Part shown: positions 8,387 to 15,924 of the stretch, in pieces | Numbering within the stretch: position 1 is the first letter of the stretch | How the letters are laid out: each line of letters starts with the position of its first letter | Source of the DNA: Pseudaquabacterium terrae | GTDB lineage: Bacteria; Pseudomonadota; Gammaproteobacteria; Burkholderiales; Burkholderiaceae_C | Length of the DNA stretch: 64,000 nt | Reading direction: 5' to 3' | NCBI RefSeq assembly: GCF_013266755.1 | Contig: NZ_JABRWJ010000006.1 | Span: 310,001 to 374,000, forward strand | Notes under the pieces: model-generated | Told to the model about the DNA's origin: nothing | What the model saw: only the letters and a program-made list of their open reading frames with translations | Databases searched by the model: none | Translations under genes and position numbers: made by a program

Positions 8387-10330
8387 TCACGCCGCCTGCG
8401 GGTTGCTGATCCAGCCGACCGGCTGCAACTGCACGTCGTCATCCACTTCCTGGTACGACAGGACGGCAAGCTGCGGCGCGACCGGTTCGACCAGGGTCTT
8501 GAGGTAGCGGCGGGTCTCGACCGAAGTGATCGCGACGACCGGCCCGGCAGCCTGTGCCAGCAGGGCCTGCAGCTGCGAGCGCACATCGTCCGCAACGGCC
8601 GGGCTCAGCAGCAGCAGGTTGCCGCGCGGCGACCGCTCGACCGCGCCGTGCACCCGCTCCAGCAGGCTGGGCTCGAACAGGATCGCTGCGAGCTTCCGGC
8701 CCGAGCCGACGTGCCGGCTGGTGATGAAGCGGCCGAGATCGATTCGCACGAGCTCGGTCAATGCGATCGTGTCCGGCTCCTTCGCAGCCCACAGCGTGAC
8801 GCTCTCGCAAATGCCCTGCAGGTTGCGAATCGGGATGCCTTCCTGCAACAGCCGTCGCAGCACTTCGGCCAGGCGCTGCGGCGGCAGCGCGCGGGCGACT
8901 TCGGCCGCCAGCTCCGGTGCTTCCCGCTGCACGATGGCGATCAGGCGATGCACTTCCTGCAGCCCGAGCAGGCGCCATGCATGGTCACGCACCACCTGCT
9001 CGACGTGGCGCGCGATCACCGCCTCGCCGGGCAGCGCGCCGACTCCGGGCGGCGCCGGGAGCGTGCCCACGGAGACCACGACGTCATGCACCAGGATCTC
9101 GTAGCTGTCGGGCTCGACCGACGGGGACGTCAGCAGCTGCAGGCGCGGAAAGACGGGGCCGAGCTCACGCTCGAGTTGCGTCCGCGTCGCCGACAGACCT
9201 GTCTCCAGCACGTGGCGGTCGATGCTGTCGCGCAGGCCTTCGGCCAGGCGCACGGCCAGCGGCGCAGAGAGGGTCTGCTCGGCATCGGCGACATCCTGGT
9301 GCGAGATCCAGCTCGGTGAGCTGCCGCGCAAGCCTGCGGCGCGGGCCGCGAAGGCCGCGGCGCCGAGCGCGACGCACAGCAGGATGAACACCCATTTGGG
9401 GAAGCCCGGCACGAGCAGGAAGCTGGCGAGTGCCACGGCCGCGATGGCCAGTGCCCGCGGATGAGAAAACAGCTGATGCCCGATCTGGGCGGCCAATTGC
9501 GGCTGCCGGTCATCGGACGACGTCACGCGCGTGATCACGATGCCAGCGGCCACCGACACCAGCAGCGACGGAATCTGCGACACCATCCCGTCGCCGACCG
9601 TCAGGATCGCGTAGCGCTGCAAGGCATCGCCGACGCTCATCGAATGCATCAAGGTGCCGATGGCGATGCCGGCCCCGATGTTGACCAGTGCGATGACGAT
9701 CCCGGCTATTGCATCGCCCTTGACGAATTTCATCGCGCCATCCATCGCGCCGTGCAGCTGGCATTCCTGCTCCAGCAGCGCGCGGCGCTGCTGCGCCCGG
9801 CTCGACGACAGCGCGCCGGAACGCACGTCGGCGTCGATGCTCATCTGCTTTCCCGGCATCGCGTCGAGGGCGAAGCGTGCGGCGACCTCGGCCACGCGCT
9901 CGGAGCCCTTGGCAATCACGATGAACTGCACGACGGCGATGATCGTGAACACCACGCCGCCGACGACGACGTTGTTGCCGACGATCAGTCGGCCGAAGGT
10001 GTCGATGATCTGCCCGGCATTCGCGTGCAGCAGGATCAGCTTGGTCGATGCAATGTTCAGGCCCAGCCGGAACAGCGTGGTGAACAGCAGCAGCGACGGG
10101 AACGTCGACAGCGACAGCACCGACGGAACGTAGATGGCCGCGATCAGCAGCACCAGGCTCAGCGCGAGGTTGGTGGCGATCAGCAGATCCAGCAGCGCGT
10201 GCGGCAGCGGCAGCACGAACAGCGCGACGATGCCGACGAGCAATCCGGCCAGCGCAAGATCGCTGTAGCGGCCGAATTGCAATAGCGGCGAACGGGCGCC
10301 TGAAGCGGCGCCGAAGCCCTGCGAGTTCAT
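8387..10330 (-). CDS. sctV: T3SS export gate protein SctV (LcrD/InvA/FlhA family)
   Basis: 647 residues. The N-terminal half carries about seven or eight membrane helices with the highly conserved blocks FTTLFRLGLNIASTKLILL and AARFALDAMPGKQMSIDADV; the C-terminal half is the cytoplasmic domain (EPDTIALTELVRIDLGRFIT). The nonameric SctV ring receives export substrates. The ATG at 10330 gives about 20 residues before the first helix, as in the family. A GTG at 10402 in the same frame is possible, and a GGGAGGAG sequence lies between the two, so the exact start is uncertain. It is the first gene of the leftward operon sctV-sctS-sctC-toxin, facing away from the LuxR-type gene. Confidence 0.92.
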   Translation of the reverse strand: MNSQGFGAASGARSPLLQFGRYSDLALAGLLVGIVALFVLPLPHALLDLLIATNLALSLVLLIAAIYVPSVLSLSTFPSLLLFTTLFRLGLNIASTKLILLHANAGQIIDTFGRLIVGNNVVVGGVVFTIIAVVQFIVIAKGSERVAEVAARFALDAMPGKQMSIDADVRSGALSSSRAQQRRALLEQECQLHGAMDGAMKFVKGDAIAGIVIALVNIGAGIAIGTLMHSMSVGDALQRYAILTVGDGMVSQIPSLLVSVAAGIVITRVTSSDDRQPQLAAQIGHQLFSHPRALAIAAVALASFLLVPGFPKWVFILLCVALGAAAFAARAAGLRGSSPSWISHQDVADAEQTLSAPLAVRLAEGLRDSIDRHVLETGLSATRTQLERELGPVFPRLQLLTSPSVEPDSYEILVHDVVVSVGTLPAPPGVGALPGEAVIARHVEQVVRDHAWRLLGLQEVHRLIAIVQREAPELAAEVARALPPQRLAEVLRRLLQEGIPIRNLQGICESVTLWAAKEPDTIALTELVRIDLGRFITSRHVGSGRKLAAILFEPSLLERVHGAVERSPRGNLLLLSPAVADDVRSQLQALLAQAAGPVVAITSVETRRYLKTLVEPVAPQLAVLSYQEVDDDVQLQPVGWISNPQAA

Positions 10331-10735
10331 TGTCGATCTTGGCGGCGATCGTGTCGCCGCTCCTCCCTTTGGGGCGCGATTCTGATCAGGGTCGCTGAAC
10401 ACACAACCCCCAATTCGTAGGTCTTCCGCGCCCGGGAAATGACCCCCGCTTGCTAGCGGCTAAGGGGGGTGGCCACATTTGCCTATTCAGCATCCGAGCA
10501 TTGCGTTCGGTGAGCATTGGGCCAGAGCGCCTTCGGTCGAGGAATGGTATGCGGCATACCATTGACAGGTTCGGCCTGGTGCGCTATGGGGAGCATTGAG
10601 TCTTGCAGAATGAAGCGCGCGCGGTTCTTGATGTCATTGATGTAGCGCACCCCTAACTCGTGTGTTGCATGACTATGAAGACCAGATCCGGCGGGCGGCA
10701 GAATTCGGGTCGCTTGCCGTGTTGAAGCCGGAACC
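10331..10735. promoter_or_regulatory. Divergent intergenic region between sctV and the LuxR-type gene
   Basis: 405 bases without a convincing gene, lower in GC than its surroundings. It must hold promoters for the leftward T3SS operon and the rightward regulator gene. The clearest element is the 21-bp palindrome at 10543-10563. Near the sctV side (10408-10416) the minus strand reads AATTGGGGG, which recurs near two T6SS gene starts. I could not assign -35/-10 boxes with confidence. Confidence 0.55.
10543..10563. promoter_or_regulatory. Perfect 21-bp palindrome, candidate operator
   Basis: Two 10-base arms, AATGGTATGC and GCATACCATT, are exact reverse complements around a single central G. 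It lies about 213 bases upstream of sctV and 173 bases upstream of the LuxR-type gene. Its length fits a dimeric regulator site such as the 20-bp boxes of LuxR proteins, though the arm sequence does not match the classic lux box. Binding by the adjacent regulator is inference. Confidence 0.55.
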
Positions 10736-11506
10736 ATGCGACGGAACAATTCCTTCAAGAGCCTCGTGGACTGCGTGCAGCCGGAAGAAGTTGCAGTAGC
10801 GCTACTCGAGGCGGCGCAATGCATCGGCTTTCCAGCGGTGAACATGACCATGGTGATGGTGGAGGACAGCCCTATCACCCTTCGCTGCATCAAGCGGAGT
10901 CCTACTGTGGTCGAGTACGACCGGGCACTGGCGGTCGGCAGCAGCCTTGGCGGTCCTCTCTTTCCTGCTGACGATCCCGTATTAACAGGAATGCGCAGGG
11001 GGGAACTCCCGATCGTCTGGGGACAGTCGACCTACCTAAACGTCGGGATGGCCGATTTTCACGACGCGTTGAGGAAAGCAGATGCCGGAAACGGCCTTGC
11101 TCTTCGCAATACGATCCCGATGCGAGCGACGGCGATGCCGGCCGCTGTGCTGCTGATGCTGCCACGGCATGAGGCAATACGGTCTGCAGAGGCGGATCCC
11201 TTGATCGGGGATCTGGCTCACCTCGCGCTGTATACGCTTGATGCCGCAAAGCGGGTTCTGTACCCGCGGCTGCATGCTGAGAGGCGGAGGACCTCGCCGC
11301 TCACTCCGGCCATGACGACGTACCTGTCTCTTAGTGCGACAGGCTTATCCGTCAAAGAGACTGCCAGGATAGTCGGACGAAGTCCCGCGACCGTCAACAA
11401 TGTGCTTCACGAGGCCCTGTACCGTACGGACTCTAAAGACAAGCTGGAGGCAATCAGGAAGTGCCGAGCGAATGGATGGCTAACGACGGACCTCGAACTG
11501 GACTGA
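10736..11506 (+). CDS. Orphan LuxR-type transcriptional regulator
   Basis: 256 residues. The N-terminal part (about 10-170) has the length and helix/strand pattern of an autoinducer-binding-type sensor domain (LLEAAQCIGFPAVNMTMVMV; LPIVWGQSTYLNVGMADFHD). The C-terminal part (about 185-250) is a LuxR/GerE helix-turn-helix: LTPAMTTYLSLSATGLSVKE then IVGRSPATVNNVLHEAL. The usual first GerE motif L-T-x-R-E is altered. No luxI synthase is present in the window. It is divergent from sctV across a 405-base gap with a palindrome, so it may control the T3SS operon; this is inferred from position. Confidence 0.75.
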   Translation: MRRNNSFKSLVDCVQPEEVAVALLEAAQCIGFPAVNMTMVMVEDSPITLRCIKRSPTVVEYDRALAVGSSLGGPLFPADDPVLTGMRRGELPIVWGQSTYLNVGMADFHDALRKADAGNGLALRNTIPMRATAMPAAVLLMLPRHEAIRSAEADPLIGDLAHLALYTLDAAKRVLYPRLHAERRRTSPLTPAMTTYLSLSATGLSVKETARIVGRSPATVNNVLHEALYRTDSKDKLEAIRKCRANGWLTTDLELD

Positions 11507-11566
11507 TCCCGCACTGCGCGGCGACGGCTGGCCGTCGAACTGAAGGCGGAGCGACCGCCCGAGCGT

Positions 11567-12367
11567 TCAAGGCAAGGTGATCGTCACATGCGCCGCCTGC
11601 GGCGCCAGCTTGACGACGCCCTGGTGCGCGGCCAGCTCGGTCGCGGTGTGTCGGCTCAACGACCACTTCAGCCCGATGAACCCGAGCGTGCCGACCAGCG
11701 CAAACACCGCGCCGATGACCCACAGCGGCACTTCGCGCTTCAACTGGTGCACGATCCGATCCGGCGGCTCGCCATGCGGCGCGAAGGCGGCGCGCCGCCC
11801 ACGCAGGTGGGCGATGTCCTCGCCCAGCCGCGCCGTCAGGTAGCCCAGCTTCTCGCTGCCTTCGAGCAGGTAGCGGCCCTGGAAGCCGAGCAGCAGGCAC
11901 AGGTGGTAGACCTCCAGCACCTGCACGCGCGGCGCGCCGTCCTGGCGCAGCTGGTCGAGGTATTCGAAGAAGCGTTCACCGGCGAGCTGCTCGCCGAAGA
12001 ATTCGAGCTGCAGCGGCCGCACTTCCCATTCGTCGCGGATGCGGAAGTCCGAGGTCAGCACCACTTCGTCGACCAGCGCGCAGAACGCGAACTTGGCGAG
12101 GAAGACGTTGTCTGCTCCCTGGTTCAGGCGCTGCGCGCCGCGCTCGAAGCCGCCGAGGAAGCTGCGCAATCGCTCGCGGAACGCGCCGGCATCGGCCGGC
12201 GCCTGGCCGTTGCGCAGCAGGAAGATCATGTAGCAGCCGTCGTACAGCAGGTCGAGCAGGCTGCGCGCATCGCGCGGCGACTCGTGGGCGCTTTCGGCGG
12301 CGGCGGCGCGCACGCCGGCCGGCTCCTGTTGGCCGAACAGCGAAGGCAGCGGGCTGCGGGCATTCAT
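11567..12367 (-). CDS. tssL: T6SS membrane protein TssL (DotU/IcmH family)
   Basis: 266 residues from the ATG at 12367, behind an AAGGA ribosome site. The cytoplasmic DotU domain is clear (SLLDLLYDGCYMIFLLRNGQ; AKFAFCALVDEVVLTSDFRI; VLEVYHLCLLLGFQGRY), followed by one C-terminal membrane helix (VPLWVIGAVFALVGTLGFIG) and a short periplasmic tail. It lacks the fused peptidoglycan-binding OmpA domain of some TssL proteins; a separate OmpA-like protein at 40023-40820 may supply that function. In the family it joins TssM and TssJ in the membrane complex and recruits the baseplate. Last gene of the minus-strand set tssJ-tssK-tssL. Confidence 0.93.
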   Translation of the reverse strand: MNARSPLPSLFGQQEPAGVRAAAAESAHESPRDARSLLDLLYDGCYMIFLLRNGQAPADAGAFRERLRSFLGGFERGAQRLNQGADNVFLAKFAFCALVDEVVLTSDFRIRDEWEVRPLQLEFFGEQLAGERFFEYLDQLRQDGAPRVQVLEVYHLCLLLGFQGRYLLEGSEKLGYLTARLGEDIAHLRGRRAAFAPHGEPPDRIVHQLKREVPLWVIGAVFALVGTLGFIGLKWSLSRHTATELAAHQGVVKLAPQAAHVTITLP

Positions 12368-12380
12368 CGTCGGTGTTCCT

Positions 12381-13727
12381 TCAGGCATTCAGCGCAAACA
12401 GCTCGAGCTTCAGCTCGGGCAGGCCGGCCGGGGCGTAGACCACCGCGGTCTGCGCCTGCAGCATGCGCTCGTAAAGCGGCCCGCGCGGCTCGATCGCAAA
12501 GTAGGCGGCCCCCGGCCGCACCGGAATCGCCGCCGGCACCTGCGGCACGTGCGACAGGCGCACGCCGGCGGTGGCCGCCAGCACCAGCTTGTCGACGTCG
12601 TCCGGCGCGCCGATCTTGAAGCGCGGCGGCACCACCTCGATCAGCTCGATCAGCGGCAGCGCCGACTGCACGCACAGGTAGAAGCCGGTCTGCGCGCCGA
12701 TCTTCTGGGAGTCGAGCCGCGCGCGGTGGAACGACGGCTTGACTTCCTCCAGCGCGATCGAGAAACAGCGCGTGGAGATCACCGTCTCCAGCAACTCGCG
12801 CACGATGTCGTCGAGCCGGCCGAAGGCGCGCCCGGGCTGGCGGTGGTCGTACGGCGGCAGGTCGGCCAGCGTATAGCTCTTCGAGAAGGTCAGGAGCGCG
12901 CCGGCCAACTCGAGCAGCGCTTCGTACAGCCGCTCCGGATGCAGCGCCGGATGCTGCAGGTAGTGCGACAGCCGCGCGAACGCGCCGCTGGCGGTGTGCA
13001 GCAGCCAGAACGACGCGATGTCGCCGGAGCGGAACTCGATCACGTGGCGCGAGGGCTCGCGATGGAAACCGTACAGCGCATCGACCTTGGCCTGCAGCAC
13101 GTCGAGCAGCCGGCGCAGCAGCGCCAGCAGCGCCGGTGAGGCGGCGATCGTCGTCGACGGCGGGACGTGGCGCGCATCGAGCTCGAACACGCCGGTCGCG
13201 CTGCGCTTCAGGCGCACGAGCGGCAGGTGGACCAGGTGGTCGCGCGGCTCGTCGTCGGGCAGGATGCGCAGGCAGCGGCGCAAGAGACTGATGTCGGCCT
13301 CGGCGGCCGAGGTGAACCAATCGCTCGCCGGCGCATTGCGCTGCGCATATCGCAGCGCACCGTCGCCGCGCTCGACGCTGCTGAAGTTCGCGCCCTGGCT
13401 GCGCATCGGCGCCAGCGCGGCATGGAACGTCAGCTCGACGACGCCTGCGCCGATGCCGGCCAGCGACAGCGGCTCCGGCAGCTCGTCGTCCTGCGGGGCC
13501 GAATACAGCTCGCCGTCGGGCAGCACCAGCTGCAGCTCGTCGAAGCGCAGCACGCCCGAGGCCAGCGCCTCGGCATCGAGCTTCAGGCGCCGCACGCCCC
13601 AGGCATACGGATGCAGCGTGCGCGCGATCTCGGCCAGGCGCCACTCGTGGTACGCGTCCTGGCGCTGGAAATGCTGCGGCCGCAGGAACAGGCCTTCGCC
13701 CCACAGGACTTTGGATGACGGGATCAA
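12381..13727 (-). CDS. tssK: T6SS baseplate protein TssK
   Basis: About 448 residues. The N-terminal signature KVLWGEGLFLRPQHFQRQ is diagnostic of TssK, the trimeric adaptor linking the baseplate to TssL/TssM. I place the start at the TTG at 13727, which has GAGG 7 bases upstream and puts the signature near residue 6, as in the family. An alternative GTG at 13805 would add 26 residues and overlap the end of tssJ by 17 bases. The rest aligns in length with the family (domains for shell binding and C-terminal TssL contact). The tssL start lies 14 bases downstream of its stop. Confidence 0.92.
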   Translation of the reverse strand: MIPSSKVLWGEGLFLRPQHFQRQDAYHEWRLAEIARTLHPYAWGVRRLKLDAEALASGVLRFDELQLVLPDGELYSAPQDDELPEPLSLAGIGAGVVELTFHAALAPMRSQGANFSSVERGDGALRYAQRNAPASDWFTSAAEADISLLRRCLRILPDDEPRDHLVHLPLVRLKRSATGVFELDARHVPPSTTIAASPALLALLRRLLDVLQAKVDALYGFHREPSRHVIEFRSGDIASFWLLHTASGAFARLSHYLQHPALHPERLYEALLELAGALLTFSKSYTLADLPPYDHRQPGRAFGRLDDIVRELLETVISTRCFSIALEEVKPSFHRARLDSQKIGAQTGFYLCVQSALPLIELIEVVPPRFKIGAPDDVDKLVLAATAGVRLSHVPQVPAAIPVRPGAAYFAIEPRGPLYERMLQAQTAVVYAPAGLPELKLELFALNA

Positions 13728-13788
13728 GGGCAACCTCTGGGGGTGAAGGATCGGGGAGGGTTCTAGGTGATGAAAGACGCGGCCACCG

Positions 13789-14430
13789 TCATTTGCAATG
13801 CACACCGGCCAGGCGCAGCGTCTCCGGCGCGGCGTCGACCGCCGGGCCTTCGGCCACGCTCATCGCGCAACCGTGCAGGCCGACCGTGATGCCGGTCCGC
13901 GCGGCAGCACGCGCATCGAAAACGAAGCGCCAGCGTTGTTCTGCCGGCGCGCGAAACAGCGCGACGACCGCCAGGTGCGAGGCGTCCGGTGCCAGCGTCT
14001 CGATGACTTCGTGGCGCTGACCCGGCGCGAGCACCAGCTCGCGCGATTCGATGACATCGCCCGACCACGCGGCGTCGCGCGGATTCGTGTCCTGGCCGAA
14101 GGAGGCGTAAGGCGCCTGCATGAAGGCCATGCTGGCGCGCAGCTTGTAAACACGCGCAACAATCGAAAGGGAGCGTCCGGCGCTGTCGGTGTTCAGCAGA
14201 TCGCCGGCATGCAGTCGCAACGCGACCTTGCGCGGGCCCTGCGGCAGCTCTTTCGGCAGCCCCTCGGGCACCGCCGGGGCCTTCAATCCGACCAGCTCCA
14301 GGGCCTTGCCGATCGTGCTGTCTCCACTCGTGGCGCAGCCACCGCACGCCACCACACCCAAGCCGATCGCCAACGCGCTGGCCGAGCGGCCGAGCGCTTG
14401 CCGCGGCAAGGAATGAGGGTGCGATCGCAT
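13789..14430 (-). CDS. tssJ: T6SS outer-membrane lipoprotein TssJ
   Basis: 213 residues from the ATG at 14430. A signal sequence with lipobox G-V-V-A-C puts the lipidated Cys at 29. The mature domain has the TssJ transthyretin-like beta-sandwich pattern: KVALRLHAGDLLNTDSAGRS, SIVARVYKLRASMAFMQAPY, VIESRELVLAPGQ and VVALFRAPAEQRWRFVF. The protein anchors TssM to the outer membrane. First gene of the leftward set tssJ-tssK-tssL and divergent from the lipoprotein-tssB operon across 165 bases. Confidence 0.9.
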   Translation of the reverse strand: MRSHPHSLPRQALGRSASALAIGLGVVACGGCATSGDSTIGKALELVGLKAPAVPEGLPKELPQGPRKVALRLHAGDLLNTDSAGRSLSIVARVYKLRASMAFMQAPYASFGQDTNPRDAAWSGDVIESRELVLAPGQRHEVIETLAPDASHLAVVALFRAPAEQRWRFVFDARAAARTGITVGLHGCAMSVAEGPAVDAAPETLRLAGVHCK

Positions 14431-14595
14431 GGCCCCGATTGTCGGCGCGCGAGCTCGCCGTTCGCATTGATCGCTGCGCTCCCGCGATCCCAAGATCGTG
14501 GGGGATCCAGTGCGCCGAATGCCAGTACATTCGCCGCTCCGATGCAGCCGTGGGGGCCGCGTCGTTTTGCCGATAGCACAAATTGGGGGGTCGAG
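14431..14595. promoter_or_regulatory. Divergent T6SS promoter region
   Basis: The 165 bases separate tssJ (leftward) from the lipoprotein-tssB-tssC operon (rightward), so both promoters should lie here. An inverted repeat at 14481-14502 (CCCGCGATC, spacer CCAA, GATCGTGGG; one G/T wobble) sits in the middle and could be an operator. At 14582-14595 the plus strand reads AATTGGGGGGTCGA directly in front of the TTG start and doubles as its ribosome site. Promoter boxes are not resolved. Confidence 0.45.
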
Positions 14596-15354
14596 TTGCG
14601 CAGCTTGAATGGGCGATGCCGGCACCCGTCTCCTGCTTCGGCGGGAGCCTGGCTGGCGGTGCTGTTGCTGGCCGGATGTGCCAACGCGCCGGCGTCGCTG
14701 TCACCGGCGACGACACCGGCGCAAGTGCCGGCACAACCCAGCCTGCAGGAGCTGATGCAGCAGGCGCAATCGGCGCTGCAGGCCAATCAGCGCGAGCGTG
14801 CGCGCCAATCCTGGCGCGCCGCTGCAAGGGCCTATCCGACACAGAAGGCACCGTGGCAGCGGTTGGCCGAGGACTATTTCGACAGTGCCGATTACGGCAA
14901 TGCGATCCTCGCCGCGCAAGAGGTGCTGCAGCGCGATGGGCAGGACACGCTGGCGCACAGCGTGCTGGCGGTCAGCGGCTTGCGGCTGTCGACCGTCTCG
15001 CTGGTCGCCTTGCGTGAACGCAGCAGTTATCCGGTGGGCAGCCGCGACGAAGCGCTCGGGCTGGCCCGCGCGATGCGCGAGGCGCTCGGCGAGGTGACGC
15101 TCGTGCCGCCGGTGCGTGCCGAGGGGCCCGTCGCCGCGCGGCCGGCGCCGGCCGCGCACACGAATGGCGCGACGCGGCAGCTCAGCGCACCGGCCGCGGC
15201 GCGGGCACCCGCGGCCGTGGTGCCGGTGGCCACGCAATCACCGGTCACCCCACGCCCGGCAGCGGCGCCCACCGCCACCGCGCGCCCCGCGCCGGCGCCG
15301 GCACCCGCCCCGGCCGCCGCCAAGACCAACGACCCGTTCAAGTTGTTGAACTGA
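14596..15354 (+). CDS. TPR-like lipoprotein of the T6SS cluster
   Basis: 252 residues from a TTG start at 14596, chosen because GGGGGG lies just upstream and it gives a complete lipoprotein signal (AWLAVLLLAGC). Residues about 55-150 are helical with tetratricopeptide-like spacing (LMQQAQSALQANQRERARQS; WQRLAEDYFDSADYGNAILA). The C-terminal third is an Ala/Pro linker ending in K-T-N-D-P-F-K-L-L-N. It is the first gene of the operon leading into tssB-tssC-hcp. Homologous positions in Burkholderiales clusters often carry such a lipoprotein, but its task in the apparatus is not established here. Confidence 0.65.
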   Translation: MRSLNGRCRHPSPASAGAWLAVLLLAGCANAPASLSPATTPAQVPAQPSLQELMQQAQSALQANQRERARQSWRAAARAYPTQKAPWQRLAEDYFDSADYGNAILAAQEVLQRDGQDTLAHSVLAVSGLRLSTVSLVALRERSSYPVGSRDEALGLARAMREALGEVTLVPPVRAEGPVAARPAPAAHTNGATRQLSAPAAARAPAAVVPVATQSPVTPRPAAAPTATARPAPAPAPAPAAAKTNDPFKLLN

Positions 15355-15387
15355 GTTTCTCGAGAGATCGCTAGAAAGGACTGCCCG

Positions 15388-15903
15388 ATGGCAAAGAAGG
15401 AAAGCATCCAGAAGCGGCTGCAGAAGGTGCGTCCGCCGCGCGTGCAGTTGACTTACGACGTCGAGATCGGCGATGCGATCGAGAAGAAGGAATTGCCCTT
15501 CGTCGTCGGCGTGCTCGGCGACTTCACCGGCGCGCCCGATCCGACCAAGCCGCTGCCGAAGCTGAAGGACCGCAAGTTCGTCAGCGTCGACCTCGACAAC
15601 ATCGACGACGTGATGAAGGGCATGGCGCCGAAGGCCAGCTACCGCGTCAAGAACAAGCTGAGCGAGGACGGCGGCGAGTTCGCCGTCAACCTGGCCTTCG
15701 ACAAGGTCGACGACTTCCGCCCCGAATCGGTGGTGCAGCAGGTCGAGCCGCTGCGCCGCCTGGTCGAGGCGCGCGGCAAGCTCTCGGACCTGCGCAACAA
15801 GCTGGCCGGCAACGACAAGCTCGAGGACCTGCTCGGCGAGGTACTGGCCAGCACCGAGAAGCTGGCGCAGCTGAGCCAGGAAGCCGGCCCGCGGCCGGAA
15901 TGA
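15388..15903 (+). CDS. tssB: T6SS contractile sheath small subunit TssB (VipA)
   Basis: 171 residues beginning MAKKESIQKRLQKVRPPRVQ, then L-T-Y-D-V-E-I-G-D-A and the conserved LPFVVGVLGDFTGAP loop, both standard for TssB/VipA. A C-terminal helical region (RNKLAGNDKLEDLLGEVL) completes the subunit. With TssC it forms the sheath that contracts to push the Hcp tube. A GAAAGGA ribosome site lies upstream, and tssC starts 21 bases after the stop. Confidence 0.96.
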   Translation: MAKKESIQKRLQKVRPPRVQLTYDVEIGDAIEKKELPFVVGVLGDFTGAPDPTKPLPKLKDRKFVSVDLDNIDDVMKGMAPKASYRVKNKLSEDGGEFAVNLAFDKVDDFRPESVVQQVEPLRRLVEARGKLSDLRNKLAGNDKLEDLLGEVLASTEKLAQLSQEAGPRPE

Positions 15904-15924
15904 TTTGAACGAGGAATCCGCGCC

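Noticed and set aside
10470-10483. Possible sigma-54 promoter (TGGCCACATTTGC)
   Set aside because: The distance between the GG and GC elements is 8 bases instead of the required 10.
10499-10545. Possible plant-inducible-promoter box (TTCG spaced repeat) for the T3SS
   Set aside because: The two TTCG copies are about 22 bases apart instead of about 15 and face the LuxR gene, so the box does not fit.
10483-10893. Minus-strand open frame of 136 codons in the sctV/LuxR gap
   Set aside because: It overlaps the start of the LuxR-type gene, contains the 21-bp palindrome and shows no protein-like pattern or ribosome site.
10736-11506. A full quorum-sensing LuxR/LuxI pair
   Set aside because: No LuxI-type synthase is encoded anywhere in the window; only the regulator is supported.
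13798-14595. Much longer N-terminus for the T6SS lipoprotein gene
   Set aside because: The upstream frame is antisense to tssJ, and the TTG at 14596 gives a complete lipoprotein signal with a good ribosome site.
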